This document shows, one piece after another, positions 9,341-18,230 of a stretch of 39,592 nt of DNA. A program made the translations under genes and the position numbers. The notes beneath the pieces were generated by a model. It was given only the letters and a program-made list of their open reading frames with translations, ran no database searches and was not told the origin of the DNA. Every line of letters starts with the position of its first letter. The stretch's first letter is position 1. The DNA comes from Candidatus Helarchaeota ASGARD archaeon Hel_GB_A (lineage in GTDB: Archaea > Asgardarchaeota > Lokiarchaeia > Helarchaeales > HEL-GB-A): the NCBI GenBank assembly GCA_005191415.1, contig SUPS01000003.1, forward strand, positions 1-39,592, read 5' to 3'.

Positions 9341-10036
9341 ATGGCATTTATAGAACGGGAGAACGAGATACTCACAACAATTAAAACATTGGTAGATTTG
9401 AAACTTGATTTTATTATAGTAGGAGGGTACGCTGTTAGTAGTCTCGCAAGACATAGATTCTCTGTTGATTGTGATATAGTTCTTTCAAAGAAAAATCTTG
9501 AAAAATTTCAAAAAGTTTTGGAAAGTAAAGGATTTAAGAAGCATATTGAAAGTTCGGGTTTTGATGAATCATACAATGGTATGTTTGTAAATTACAGAAA
9601 AGAAGTCATAGGGTTTCCAGTTACAATCGACTTGCTTATCAATAGTTTAGTTAGTAGATCCACTGGTGCATCATGGAGTTTCGATTACATTAAAAAAAAT
9701 TCTATTGAAGTAAATCTCTCTGGTCTTAAAACTTCGGTTCGTTGTAAAGTTCCTAAAAAAGAACTTTTAATTGCTTTTAAAATTCATTCGGGGAGAAAAA
9801 CAGATATAAGAGATATCATCATGCTTAATGAGAATGTGGATTTAAAAGAGGTCTTGAGCCATCTAAAAAGGGGACATATTGATGAATTGAAGAATCAGAT
9901 TAAAAAGATATTTTTTTCACTAGATGATAAAAATCTGGTAAATTCTTTAAAGGGAATTTTCACAATAACTAATGATGTTGAAAAGGAAATAAGGAATACG
10001 AAAAAATTTATTGAGAAAATTTTGAAGAAATTCTGA
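9341..10036 (+). CDS. AbiEii-like nucleotidyltransferase
   Basis: IIVGGYAVSSLARHRFSVDCDIVLSKKN: GG + DxD NTase signature; downstream K/D-rich region KELLIAFKIHSGRKTDIRDIIML. Confidence 0.75.
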   Translation: MAFIERENEILTTIKTLVDLKLDFIIVGGYAVSSLARHRFSVDCDIVLSKKNLEKFQKVLESKGFKKHIESSGFDESYNGMFVNYRKEVIGFPVTIDLLINSLVSRSTGASWSFDYIKKNSIEVNLSGLKTSVRCKVPKKELLIAFKIHSGRKTDIRDIIMLNENVDLKEVLSHLKRGHIDELKNQIKKIFFSLDDKNLVNSLKGIFTITNDVEKEIRNTKKFIEKILKKF

Positions 10037-10166
10037 CGGATTCCATGTTACTTAGCTTCTTCTTTATAGATCTTCAAAAAAGGATTTATAATGCTTTTAT
10101 GGACTAAACAATAGCACATTTCTAAGACAATAAAGTTTATAAATTATCGTTTATTAAGACCAGCTT

Positions 10167-10625
10167 ATGTTGTTAGGGGCTGCACTTCAAGAATTAAAGA
10201 TTATGCAAAGTAAGCTCTATCGGCTATATCGACTACGGCAAGATACATTTAATGTACTAGAGAATAAGAAGACAGAAGTGGATTTCGATAAATTAACCAA
10301 AGAAATTAACGATTTAATCTTAGAAATACGCGATCTCAAAGTAAAAATTAATAAAACCAATACAAATACGAGAATCAATGTTGAAGGTAAAGAAATGACC
10401 ATTACAGAGCTAATTATCAGGATCGGAGATTTACGTTCAGAACTGAGCCAATTGGAATCGCTTCATCCAAAGGGGCCAGTTTATCTTGGGGGACAAGCCG
10501 TTGAATACATCCCGCAAAAGAAACAAGATGAACTTGCCGCAATGATTGCCGAGATGGAGCAGCGTAAAGCAAACTTAGATAAAATTCTTCAATCAGTAAA
10601 TTGGAAGACCGAGTTACTCGATTAA
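10167..10625 (+). CDS. DIP1984-family (septicolysin-like) protein
   Basis: LGAALQELKIMQSKLYRLYRLRQD...LILEIRDLKVKINKTNTNTRI...TITELIIRIGDLRSEL pattern. Confidence 0.7.
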   Translation: MLLGAALQELKIMQSKLYRLYRLRQDTFNVLENKKTEVDFDKLTKEINDLILEIRDLKVKINKTNTNTRINVEGKEMTITELIIRIGDLRSELSQLESLHPKGPVYLGGQAVEYIPQKKQDELAAMIAEMEQRKANLDKILQSVNWKTELLD

Positions 10626-10636
10626 TTTAATACCAT

Positions 10637-10849
10637 CTGTAGCGAAGAATAGACCGTGGATTAAGGGCAAAAAGATGACTTTCCCGAACGCGATTCGGGG
10701 ACCTTTCCGTCGTGTTGGGTTGCTTTATTGGTTAAAAATCACTATGCTCACAATTCATGGATCATTGCTTAAGGCTCACAACTTCGTTGTCTTTTTAGCA
10801 TCTTGATCCATTGGGGCGAATCCCCCCTACGGATTCAAATTCGCTACAG
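10637..10849 (+). ncRNA. Candidate structured RNA (unknown class)
   Basis: Closing stem CUGUAGCGAA/UUCGCUACAG (10637-46/10840-49), GAAU/AUUC (10647-50/10833-36), CCGUGG/CUACGG (10654-59/10827-32); internal hairpins 10675-10713, 10757-10811, 10813-10825. Strand unproven. Confidence 0.55.
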
Positions 10850-10906
10850 CACCACCATTTAATTTTTACCAATTTTTTTATACAATCATTCATGTATTGA
10901 TTGTCA

Positions 10907-12154
10907 ATGCAGATTTTACATATCGCACCTCGTTATTTTCCTGCCATTTCTGGGAGTGAATTTTACATTCAACGAATATCAGAGATACTCCACAAGAGAA
11001 AGCATAGGATTAAAGTATTCTGCTCAAATGCCTTAGATTTTAATGCATTTGGAAATCCTAATGGAAAAAAAATCGAAGAAGCACATTCTAAAATTGGTAA
11101 AGTCGATATTTACAGATATCCAATAAAATATATCCCCGGAGTTAGTTTATTTTTCAATAATTTTTATTCACATTATAAACAAATTTTAAAACACTTTAGT
11201 GCGAGGCATATTCTTCCTTTTGGTTATCTTAATTTATTAACTAATGGTCCCTTCGTCCCGAACCTCTTTCTACAAGCGTTACAATTCCAAGTTGATATAA
11301 TTCATTCCGTTTGCATGCCTTTTGCGACAAATTTATTCGCATTGATGGCAGGCAAAATCAAGAAAATCCCGACAGTCTGTACTCCTTTTTACCATTTTAT
11401 GAATCCTCGATACCATAATCCATCCTATGTAAAGTTTTTGAATAAATTTGATCGGATTCTTACATGTTCTGAAAGGGAATCCAACTATCTTACTAAGCAT
11501 GGGCTTTTAAAAGATAAAATACGGCGTATTCACATGGGTATTGATCCCAAAAAATACTTGAAAGGTAATGACAAGCGGTTCCGGGCGCAATTTCAGTTAG
11601 ACGATGAGCAGAAGCTCGTATTATTTTGTGGTTATAAAAATTTTGAAAAAGGGGCGATTTCACTTCTTCTTTCTTTGAAATATGTGGTTAAAAAATATCC
11701 TAATTGTACTTTTATGTTTATAGGTCCCAGTACGACGGCATTCAATAGAGTTAAAAGAAATTTGAAAGATCTTCGCTCTCATATTATTAATATAGGCGTT
11801 GTCCCCTACTATGCGAAAGTAAAGTTAGATGCCTTTGCAGCTCAAGACATTTATGCAATGCCATCTCGAAGCGAAGCGTATGGTATTGCGTATTTAGAAG
11901 CTTGGATTAATAAAAAACCTGTAATTGGTGCGAATTTGGGTGCTATGCCTGAGATCATCCAACAAGGGATGGATGGACTGTTAGTACCATTTCATTCACC
12001 TCGTGAATTAGCAAAGGCTATTCTACAACTTCTTACAAATGAGGAATTGGCCCGCCAATTAGGGACGAATGGATATCAAAAGATTCAAAATCACACGTGG
12101 GATAAAGTTGCTACGAGAATCGAAAAAATATATCAGGAGTTGATTCGGCATTAA
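10907..12154 (+). CDS. Glycosyltransferase family 4
   Basis: MQILHIAPRYFPAISGSEFYIQRISE, HMGIDPKKY, MPSRSEAYGIAYLEAWINKKPVIGANLGAMPEIIQQGMDGLLVP. Confidence 0.92.
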   Translation: MQILHIAPRYFPAISGSEFYIQRISEILHKRKHRIKVFCSNALDFNAFGNPNGKKIEEAHSKIGKVDIYRYPIKYIPGVSLFFNNFYSHYKQILKHFSARHILPFGYLNLLTNGPFVPNLFLQALQFQVDIIHSVCMPFATNLFALMAGKIKKIPTVCTPFYHFMNPRYHNPSYVKFLNKFDRILTCSERESNYLTKHGLLKDKIRRIHMGIDPKKYLKGNDKRFRAQFQLDDEQKLVLFCGYKNFEKGAISLLLSLKYVVKKYPNCTFMFIGPSTTAFNRVKRNLKDLRSHIINIGVVPYYAKVKLDAFAAQDIYAMPSRSEAYGIAYLEAWINKKPVIGANLGAMPEIIQQGMDGLLVPFHSPRELAKAILQLLTNEELARQLGTNGYQKIQNHTWDKVATRIEKIYQELIRH

Positions 12155-13382
12155 ACCGAGGCGCCAAAGGATTCCTAAAACCCAGTATTCTTACTTTAAT
12201 AATAAACAACTCTCCATTGTAAAGGGAGAGCTCATAATTGATGGAACCCCTGCGTCCTCTCTTATTAAACAATACAAAACTCCTCTCTATGTCTTTCTCG
12301 AGCAAAGAATTCGGGAAAATTGTCGAATACTCACAACTTTAACTCAGAAATTTTTCAAACCCCGGATTTATTATTCTTATAAAGCGAATTATTTACCCTC
12401 TATCTGTAAAATTATTGCCGAGGAAGGACTTGGTGCTGAGGTTGCCACAGAATTCGAATATTCCCTCGCTAAGCAGCTCCTACAAGATCCCGAATCCATT
12501 ATTTTGAGTGCGCCTTATAAAACGCCTACCTTTCTCCAACGCGTAATATCTGATGAAATCGGATTAATTCTCATATGTCAAATCGATGAAATTGACGAAA
12601 TTGCGGAAGCCATAACAAGTCCGTACATCCAAAAAGTAGGAATTCGATTACGAAGTCCTCGTCCAAATAAGCAAATTGGCGTTTCAGGCGATAAAGATAC
12701 TATTTCTAAAATAACCGAAAAATTGAATAAGAACAATAACCTCTCCCTCACGACACTCCAATTACATTCTGGAACTCAATTGGATGACCAACTTTTTAAG
12801 GAGGGTATCACTTACCTATTAGATACGGCAAATATGTTTGAACAACAAGGTTTTTCCATTTCGCAGTTAGATTTTGGCGGAGGTTTTCCTGAAGCAAGTA
12901 ATCTTTCCGAGGACGATTTAACCGACCTTTTCCTTTTACTTTATGAAACTTTGCATGATCGAGGATGGCAACACGTTACCTGCATTTTTGAACCTGGACG
13001 TTACATCGTGGGTGATGCAGGATTGGTTTTGACACAAATCATTCGCGTCTTTAAAGTCGAAGGTATTCCTTGGATTATGCTTGATACTGGAACTCATCAG
13101 TGCCCTAAATTTTCAAATAGTAAATTTCGTTTCGAATTAATCCATCGCATGTCAGACCCACACACTACCCCTACCTCTATTGCTGGTTGTCTCCCAACAG
13201 ATATGGACGTATTTACTAAGCGCTACCCCTTCCCTAGTCCTGTTGACAAAGGTGAATATCTGGCAATCCTCAACGCAGGTGCCTATACGCTTACCTGGTC
13301 TACTCGTTTCAGTTATCCATTTCCATCTATCCTTTTAGTTAATGGAAATCGAATTCAGCTGTTGGAGGTACCACAAATTTGA
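12150..13382 (+). CDS. PLP-dependent decarboxylase, ornithine/diaminopimelate/arginine decarboxylase 2 (LysA-like) family
   Basis: YYSYKANYLP (PLP Lys), LHSGTQ, LDFGGGFP, EPGRYIVGDAG, AGCLPTDMD, NAGAYTLTWSTRF. The track ORF begins at 12504 and omits the PLP Lys; frame is open from 12144 with no ATG/GTG/TTG before 12504, so start (12150 ATT or 12171 ATT) is tentative. Confidence 0.8.
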   Translation: MKPRRQRIPKTQYSYFNNKQLSIVKGELIIDGTPASSLIKQYKTPLYVFLEQRIRENCRILTTLTQKFFKPRIYYSYKANYLPSICKIIAEEGLGAEVATEFEYSLAKQLLQDPESIILSAPYKTPTFLQRVISDEIGLILICQIDEIDEIAEAITSPYIQKVGIRLRSPRPNKQIGVSGDKDTISKITEKLNKNNNLSLTTLQLHSGTQLDDQLFKEGITYLLDTANMFEQQGFSISQLDFGGGFPEASNLSEDDLTDLFLLLYETLHDRGWQHVTCIFEPGRYIVGDAGLVLTQIIRVFKVEGIPWIMLDTGTHQCPKFSNSKFRFELIHRMSDPHTTPTSIAGCLPTDMDVFTKRYPFPSPVDKGEYLAILNAGAYTLTWSTRFSYPFPSILLVNGNRIQLLEVPQI

Positions 13383-13389
13383 GAATCAA

Positions 13390-15084
13390 TTACATTGAGA
13401 TGATTAAGACTGGACTTGTTAAGATGAACATATAAGGTGCAAGAGTACATGTGAGAAGGGTAATGTAGAGCGTAGATACAATAGCCCCCATAATGATATT
13501 ACCAGTTTTTTGATATGAAACCACTAATACGGCAGCTATAAGGAGGGAAAGCGGTGTGATGATATATAGAAAAATCATAACAAAATAGTTTCCAAGTGCG
13601 ATACAAAAACCGGTAATTAAGGAACCTAAATATAGCATTATGGCACCAAAGGTTAAAACAATAGTTTTAAGGGGACCGCGTTCCTCTTCAAACTTAGATT
13701 GGACCACAAATTGGGCTAATGAGCTAAATATAAGAAGTGTGAATAAGTTTGCTGCAAAATAAATAGGGACCCAAGGAATTTTGGATAATCCAGGGACCAT
13801 GCCCATATAATTGAGCCCAAATGACACGTAGATAATCAAATAGAGGATAGTCGCAAGAATCGCGCCGAAGCCGATTTGACGTAATAATTGTATTTTCGAG
13901 CCTCTAAATGGTGCTTTTAATATATCCTTGAAAGTTAAATTCGCTTTTTTTCCCATTCTCCAGAGTAGTATCAGGACACCAAAGGCTTGGCTAAAGAGCA
14001 AAACACTCATTACGCCTGCAATTGTGAGAGGCAAGAAAATAAGTAATGGGCTCATAATGATTGCCCCTGGAACGCCGAAAAGGAAAGAATAAACAATAGT
14101 TTTTTTGATTATGCTATTGATAGTTTCTCCAGGCAATTCAATTTTATGGATATCTTCCTCTTTCGGGTTAACAATGAATTTGGAAAGTGGATCGATAATT
14201 AGGAAGAAGAGCCCGATCCCTCCGATGATTTGCAGTAATAAAATGACCCCTCGGAGATTGGCATAAAAATTTTCATCTAATATCTCCACATCAGGAAAAG
14301 AATTGATGATCCAATCGCGTGATTCTCGAATAAAATCTTCATCCCAACATAATAATAGATGATCGCTATTATCATCTAAATAAATCATTGATGCATTTCC
14401 AGCTTGAAAGCTTCCATACAACCTATTTACGTCAACTTCTGAAGCCATCATCCCTAATCGAAGTGCCATTCCCTCTTTCAATTCTTCAAGACTGATGGCT
14501 TCATCAAAACGCGCTAAAATCATGAGTATATTTAATTTTCGACTGGAGTTCGCAGGTACCACATAATCGGGGAGATAGTCGCCATAAGGCAATGCCGTTC
14601 CAATTCCAATAAAACACTTGAAATCCGTATCATTTTTCACAATTTGATTGCCTGGATAACCCCCCATCGAATACCCTATGTATGTGAGATTATGTATATC
14701 AACATCGGCACGCGAACTTAAATATTGTTTGATAGCTTTTATATCATTGATTAACAATTCAAATCTGAGTTCCCCACCACTTTGACCATGCGCTCTAAAA
14801 TCAAAATTAACTACTAAAAATCCCGCATTGGCTAATTCAATGGCATATCCTTTTAAGAACTCTTTAGTTGCCATTCCTCCATGTCCAATTATTACAGCTT
14901 TCATTTTCTCTGCTCCCCCTTTGGGCTCGAACACGTTAAACACGATCGTGACGCCATCCTCGGTTTGTGTTGTTAGCCCATAGGTAATTTTAATATTTTG
15001 AGGTGTTGTAAAAATCAGAATTGTCCCGGTTACAAACATAATCGTGAAAAATCCTAGGAGAAATAATCGCTTTTTATTCATCAT
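13390..15084 (-). CDS. Alpha/beta hydrolase with C-terminal multi-pass membrane domain
   Basis: VIIGHGGMATKEF, FDFRAHGQSGG, YIGYSMGGYPG nucleophile elbow, SDHLLLCWDE; ~8 hydrophobic helices afterwards. Confidence 0.85.
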   Translation of the reverse strand: MMNKKRLFLLGFFTIMFVTGTILIFTTPQNIKITYGLTTQTEDGVTIVFNVFEPKGGAEKMKAVIIGHGGMATKEFLKGYAIELANAGFLVVNFDFRAHGQSGGELRFELLINDIKAIKQYLSSRADVDIHNLTYIGYSMGGYPGNQIVKNDTDFKCFIGIGTALPYGDYLPDYVVPANSSRKLNILMILARFDEAISLEELKEGMALRLGMMASEVDVNRLYGSFQAGNASMIYLDDNSDHLLLCWDEDFIRESRDWIINSFPDVEILDENFYANLRGVILLLQIIGGIGLFFLIIDPLSKFIVNPKEEDIHKIELPGETINSIIKKTIVYSFLFGVPGAIIMSPLLIFLPLTIAGVMSVLLFSQAFGVLILLWRMGKKANLTFKDILKAPFRGSKIQLLRQIGFGAILATILYLIIYVSFGLNYMGMVPGLSKIPWVPIYFAANLFTLLIFSSLAQFVVQSKFEEERGPLKTIVLTFGAIMLYLGSLITGFCIALGNYFVMIFLYIITPLSLLIAAVLVVSYQKTGNIIMGAIVSTLYITLLTCTLAPYMFILTSPVLIISM

Positions 15085-15149
15085 TTATTTCACCTTTTCT
15101 GTTTTCTAAAAAGAGAAAAATTAGTTTTCTAAAAAGAGAGAAATTAATT

Positions 15150-15539
15150 TTATGATAATAAATCACTTAAAGCCTCGGTGAGCCATTCTGCAACTTGTCC
15201 AAACTTCTGCCCCATTTGAATATCGCCGGTTATTGACAAATCACCTGCCATATAAGCTGAAGTGCCATCGATCTCGCCTTTAAGAATCTCTAAAGCTTTT
15301 TCATGGTCTTCAACAGTAAAAATTACTGTAGGTTCATCATGCTCGGCATCTAAATAAGAATCAAATACGCCATTATTCGCACTCAGATACATTGATACTC
15401 CCTCAACATGCCATTGAAATATTCCATCAAGATCTTCAAATTCCTCTTGAAAATCCTCGTTGATCCTTGAAACGATCTCAAGCCCTTTTCCCATAAAATA
15501 GAAAAGTGCCTTAATCTGCATTATTTCCTTCACACCCAT
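15150..15539 (-). CDS. SCP2 sterol-binding-like protein
   Basis: EPTVIFTVEDHEKALEILKGEIDGTSAYMAGDLSITGDIQMGQKF matches SCP2 pattern. Confidence 0.75.
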   Translation of the reverse strand: MGVKEIMQIKALFYFMGKGLEIVSRINEDFQEEFEDLDGIFQWHVEGVSMYLSANNGVFDSYLDAEHDEPTVIFTVEDHEKALEILKGEIDGTSAYMAGDLSITGDIQMGQKFGQVAEWLTEALSDLLS

Positions 15540-15543
15540 AAAC

Positions 15544-15960
15544 TCACCCCGTTAAATCACCTAAGTACGGCACTAAATCCTCTAAAAAGAACGTATATTT
15601 TAGAATTTCTTGTTTATCGCCAATAACTTCTACATCACCTTGTTTGATAGCTTCGGAGATTAGATATTTCCCCTTAAAAATCTTTAAAGCGAGATCAAGA
15701 TCGTTGGTCGTAACTACGAAGGTCGGATTTTCATGAATCGCATCGATTTTATACTCAATCCTAGAATCTTTTAGAATTGCATAACTATTCGGGCCATCTG
15801 GCTCTGTTTTATATTGAAAAACTATGTCTATACCTGTTAATTTTTGTTTATATGCAGGATCAATATTAACGAGTTCTGAAGCACAGTAATGGAGTGCACC
15901 CAGCAACAATGTAAGTGCCATCTTTTTTTTCTCCATCTTTGTAACCTTCTTTCTTAGCAA
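15544..15960 (-). CDS. SCP2 sterol-binding-like protein (tandem paralog)
   Basis: NPTFVVTTNDLDLALKIFKGKYLISEAIKQGDVEVIGDKQEI; adjacent to and co-oriented with 15150..15539. Confidence 0.6.
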   Translation of the reverse strand: MLRKKVTKMEKKKMALTLLLGALHYCASELVNIDPAYKQKLTGIDIVFQYKTEPDGPNSYAILKDSRIEYKIDAIHENPTFVVTTNDLDLALKIFKGKYLISEAIKQGDVEVIGDKQEILKYTFFLEDLVPYLGDLTG

Positions 15961-16110
15961 TTAGTAATAATATTTTTGCGATAATACGTTTTGAAACATT
16001 GCGTTATATAAGTTCTATTTAAAAAAAATATAATATTGGATATTAATAAAATGATTAAATAGAGAATAAAATTTAATTTTTATTCAAGAGATAGATAATG
16101 ATGGATTGTA

Positions 16111-16683
16111 ATGGATGAATTTAGATTTAAAATTCTCGTACTTGGAACGTCAGACCGCTTAAAAGCTGAGTTTCTTTCTCTTATTTCACAACGATCATGG
16201 AGTGTAGATGGTGTTTCAGGGCATTACTATGAATCGGAAACGGATAAAGTTTCAATGGATATTTGGTTTCCGAAAGAGAACGCATCGTCATTGATATTAG
16301 TTAGTTTAAGTTATTCCGACGTGAATGGTGTTATCATTGTTATGGGGCGTAAAGATCGAAGAACACTACGCCGTTTTGTGAAAATTATTAATGAAAGAAT
16401 CGGAGATGTCCCTTACGTTGGCGTTTCTTTGCGAAGAAATATGACTGATGAGGAAAAAGCACTGAAATCCTTGCATGCGGTCAGAATTTTATCAGAAAAA
16501 ATGAAAGAACGTAGCATAATAGGCGAAGAAGTTCAGGAAAGTGATAAATCAATCCCACAGGCAATACCAGGAAAATTTACATATAAAGTTGATGAATTTG
16601 GATTTGTATTCAGGGATTGGATTGATGGCGTGCCTCTTTTTGTTGATGACTCTGAAGATAATACGAAACCAAAGAAGAAATAA
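16111..16683 (+). CDS. Possible Ras-like pseudo-GTPase
   Basis: FKILVLG beta1, VNGVIIVMGRKDRRTLRRFVKIINERIGDVPYVGVSL resemble Ras/Rab-family core strands, but P-loop GxxxxGK[ST] and NKxD are absent. Confidence 0.4.
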   Translation: MDEFRFKILVLGTSDRLKAEFLSLISQRSWSVDGVSGHYYESETDKVSMDIWFPKENASSLILVSLSYSDVNGVIIVMGRKDRRTLRRFVKIINERIGDVPYVGVSLRRNMTDEEKALKSLHAVRILSEKMKERSIIGEEVQESDKSIPQAIPGKFTYKVDEFGFVFRDWIDGVPLFVDDSEDNTKPKKK

Positions 16684-16692
16684 AAAAGTCCC

Positions 16693-17979
16693 TTATACCT
16701 CTAATTTTTCGATTTCTGTTAAGTAAATCTCCTCTACGACCCGCTGCTTCGTTTCGGGAATAAAGAGGGTAACGATGACTAAGGCAATTAAGCAGATCGT
16801 TCCCACAATAAAAAACGACAGTCCCCATTCGCCAAGGCTTTCAACGATGAAGTACATGATAAAATTACCAACGATGCTGGAGATTGAGGCGAAGGCAATG
16901 ATCCAGCCACTACCTGAAGATCTTAATTCAGTTGGGAAAAATTCTACCGCTAGAATATCCGCAATCATTCGATAAATCGCGAAAGAAATATTAAGTATAA
17001 AAAGCCCCATAAAAATAAGCCAAATTTCCCATGTATAAAGGAAAATAACACTACCAATGAAATAAGTACAGACCGTTATATAAATAGTCTTCTTCCGTCC
17101 AATCAAGTCAGCGAAATATCCTGAAAAATAATAGCCGAGTATTGAACCGACATAGATAAAAATCATCCAAGTTCCAATAACTTCTTCATTAAATCCCAAG
17201 CTCCCTCGTTCTTCCGTAAGAAAAAAGACAAAATATCGTTTAATTGTCATGTAAATCCAGTTGGTGAGTAATAAGACGAGACTACTTAATACTAAAATTT
17301 TGAGGTATTTTTTATGAAATACTGAGAGCAGGGATGAATTAAGATATTCCTTGCCTTTCGCCTTTATATGGGCAAATCGCTTCGTTTCTTTGATTTTAAA
17401 CCATAAAATTGTGATTAAAATCATTCCTATAATACATACTATTGCGTAAAGATAACGCCACATATCTTCCGATTGCCCTGTGAACGTATAAAGGTAGGCT
17501 GCCAGAAGTGAAGATGTCATTCCGATACCTGTTGCAGCCCCTAATGCTCTCCCCCGATGTCGTGCAGGAACTTCTTCTGAAATCATTACTGAAGCAATGT
17601 TTACTCCAAAAAGACCCGCAAAAAATCGAAAAATCATGAAACTAATGGTTTCAGGGGCTAGTGTTGAGCCAATAATCAATATAAGAAATATGTTATTAAG
17701 GATGATAATGAGTGGTTTCCGTCCAAATCGATCGGCAAAATAACGCGGAAGAACTGAAAAAAGACCTGAAATGCTTATTATTGCAAAAATAATGAGTGTA
17801 TCTGCAGAATCCCAGCCAAATGAAATAGCCATTCTGTTAAAACAAAGTCCTGTAAATACGATTGAAAAAAGGCCAAAAAAGGTGACAAGGGCTGAAAAAG
17901 CTGTCAAAAAAGTATGATAATTAGTCCATTTACTAGCCTCTAATTCAAATTCTGAATCAGATTGAATGTATACCATCAC
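16693..17979 (-). CDS. MFS transporter (sugar/metabolite porter-like)
   Basis: 12 TM pattern, RYFADRFGRKPLI and ADLIGRKKTIY loop motifs, VPARHRGRALG, FIPETKQRVVEEI. Confidence 0.92.
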   Translation of the reverse strand: MMVYIQSDSEFELEASKWTNYHTFLTAFSALVTFFGLFSIVFTGLCFNRMAISFGWDSADTLIIFAIISISGLFSVLPRYFADRFGRKPLIIILNNIFLILIIGSTLAPETISFMIFRFFAGLFGVNIASVMISEEVPARHRGRALGAATGIGMTSSLLAAYLYTFTGQSEDMWRYLYAIVCIIGMILITILWFKIKETKRFAHIKAKGKEYLNSSLLSVFHKKYLKILVLSSLVLLLTNWIYMTIKRYFVFFLTEERGSLGFNEEVIGTWMIFIYVGSILGYYFSGYFADLIGRKKTIYITVCTYFIGSVIFLYTWEIWLIFMGLFILNISFAIYRMIADILAVEFFPTELRSSGSGWIIAFASISSIVGNFIMYFIVESLGEWGLSFFIVGTICLIALVIVTLFIPETKQRVVEEIYLTEIEKLEV

Positions 17980-18230
17980 CTTTTTGTTCTTCTACTAATT
18001 TAAAATTACCCAAATTCCTATTTTTAATTTAATTCTAATGCCTTTTAAAGAAAAATCCACGATTATATAAGAAAATTTTTCCTAATTGAATTAATTTTGT
18101 CACTTGATATTGAAAATTTTCTAAAAAACGATTATGTAACTCCTATAAGATCTTATCGTTTTGCTTTGCTGTTTAAACCAAATATTCTTATAATATCACA
18201 GCGTTAAAATTTGATAACGCTTCAAGAAAA

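Noticed and set aside
10637-10849. IS/MITE interpretation of the structured element
   Set aside because: Terminal inverted repeats are present but I see no target-site duplication (flanks ...taccat / caccacc...), and internal paired helices favour RNA; not fully excluded.
12111-12305. Minus-strand 64-aa ORF
   Set aside because: Antisense to the 5' part of the decarboxylase frame, which is the convincing coding frame.
16541-16975. ORFs 16541..16726 (+), 16610..16828 (-), 16775..16975 (+)
   Set aside because: Overlap the end of the pseudo-GTPase-like gene and the MFS gene in other frames; no coding character.
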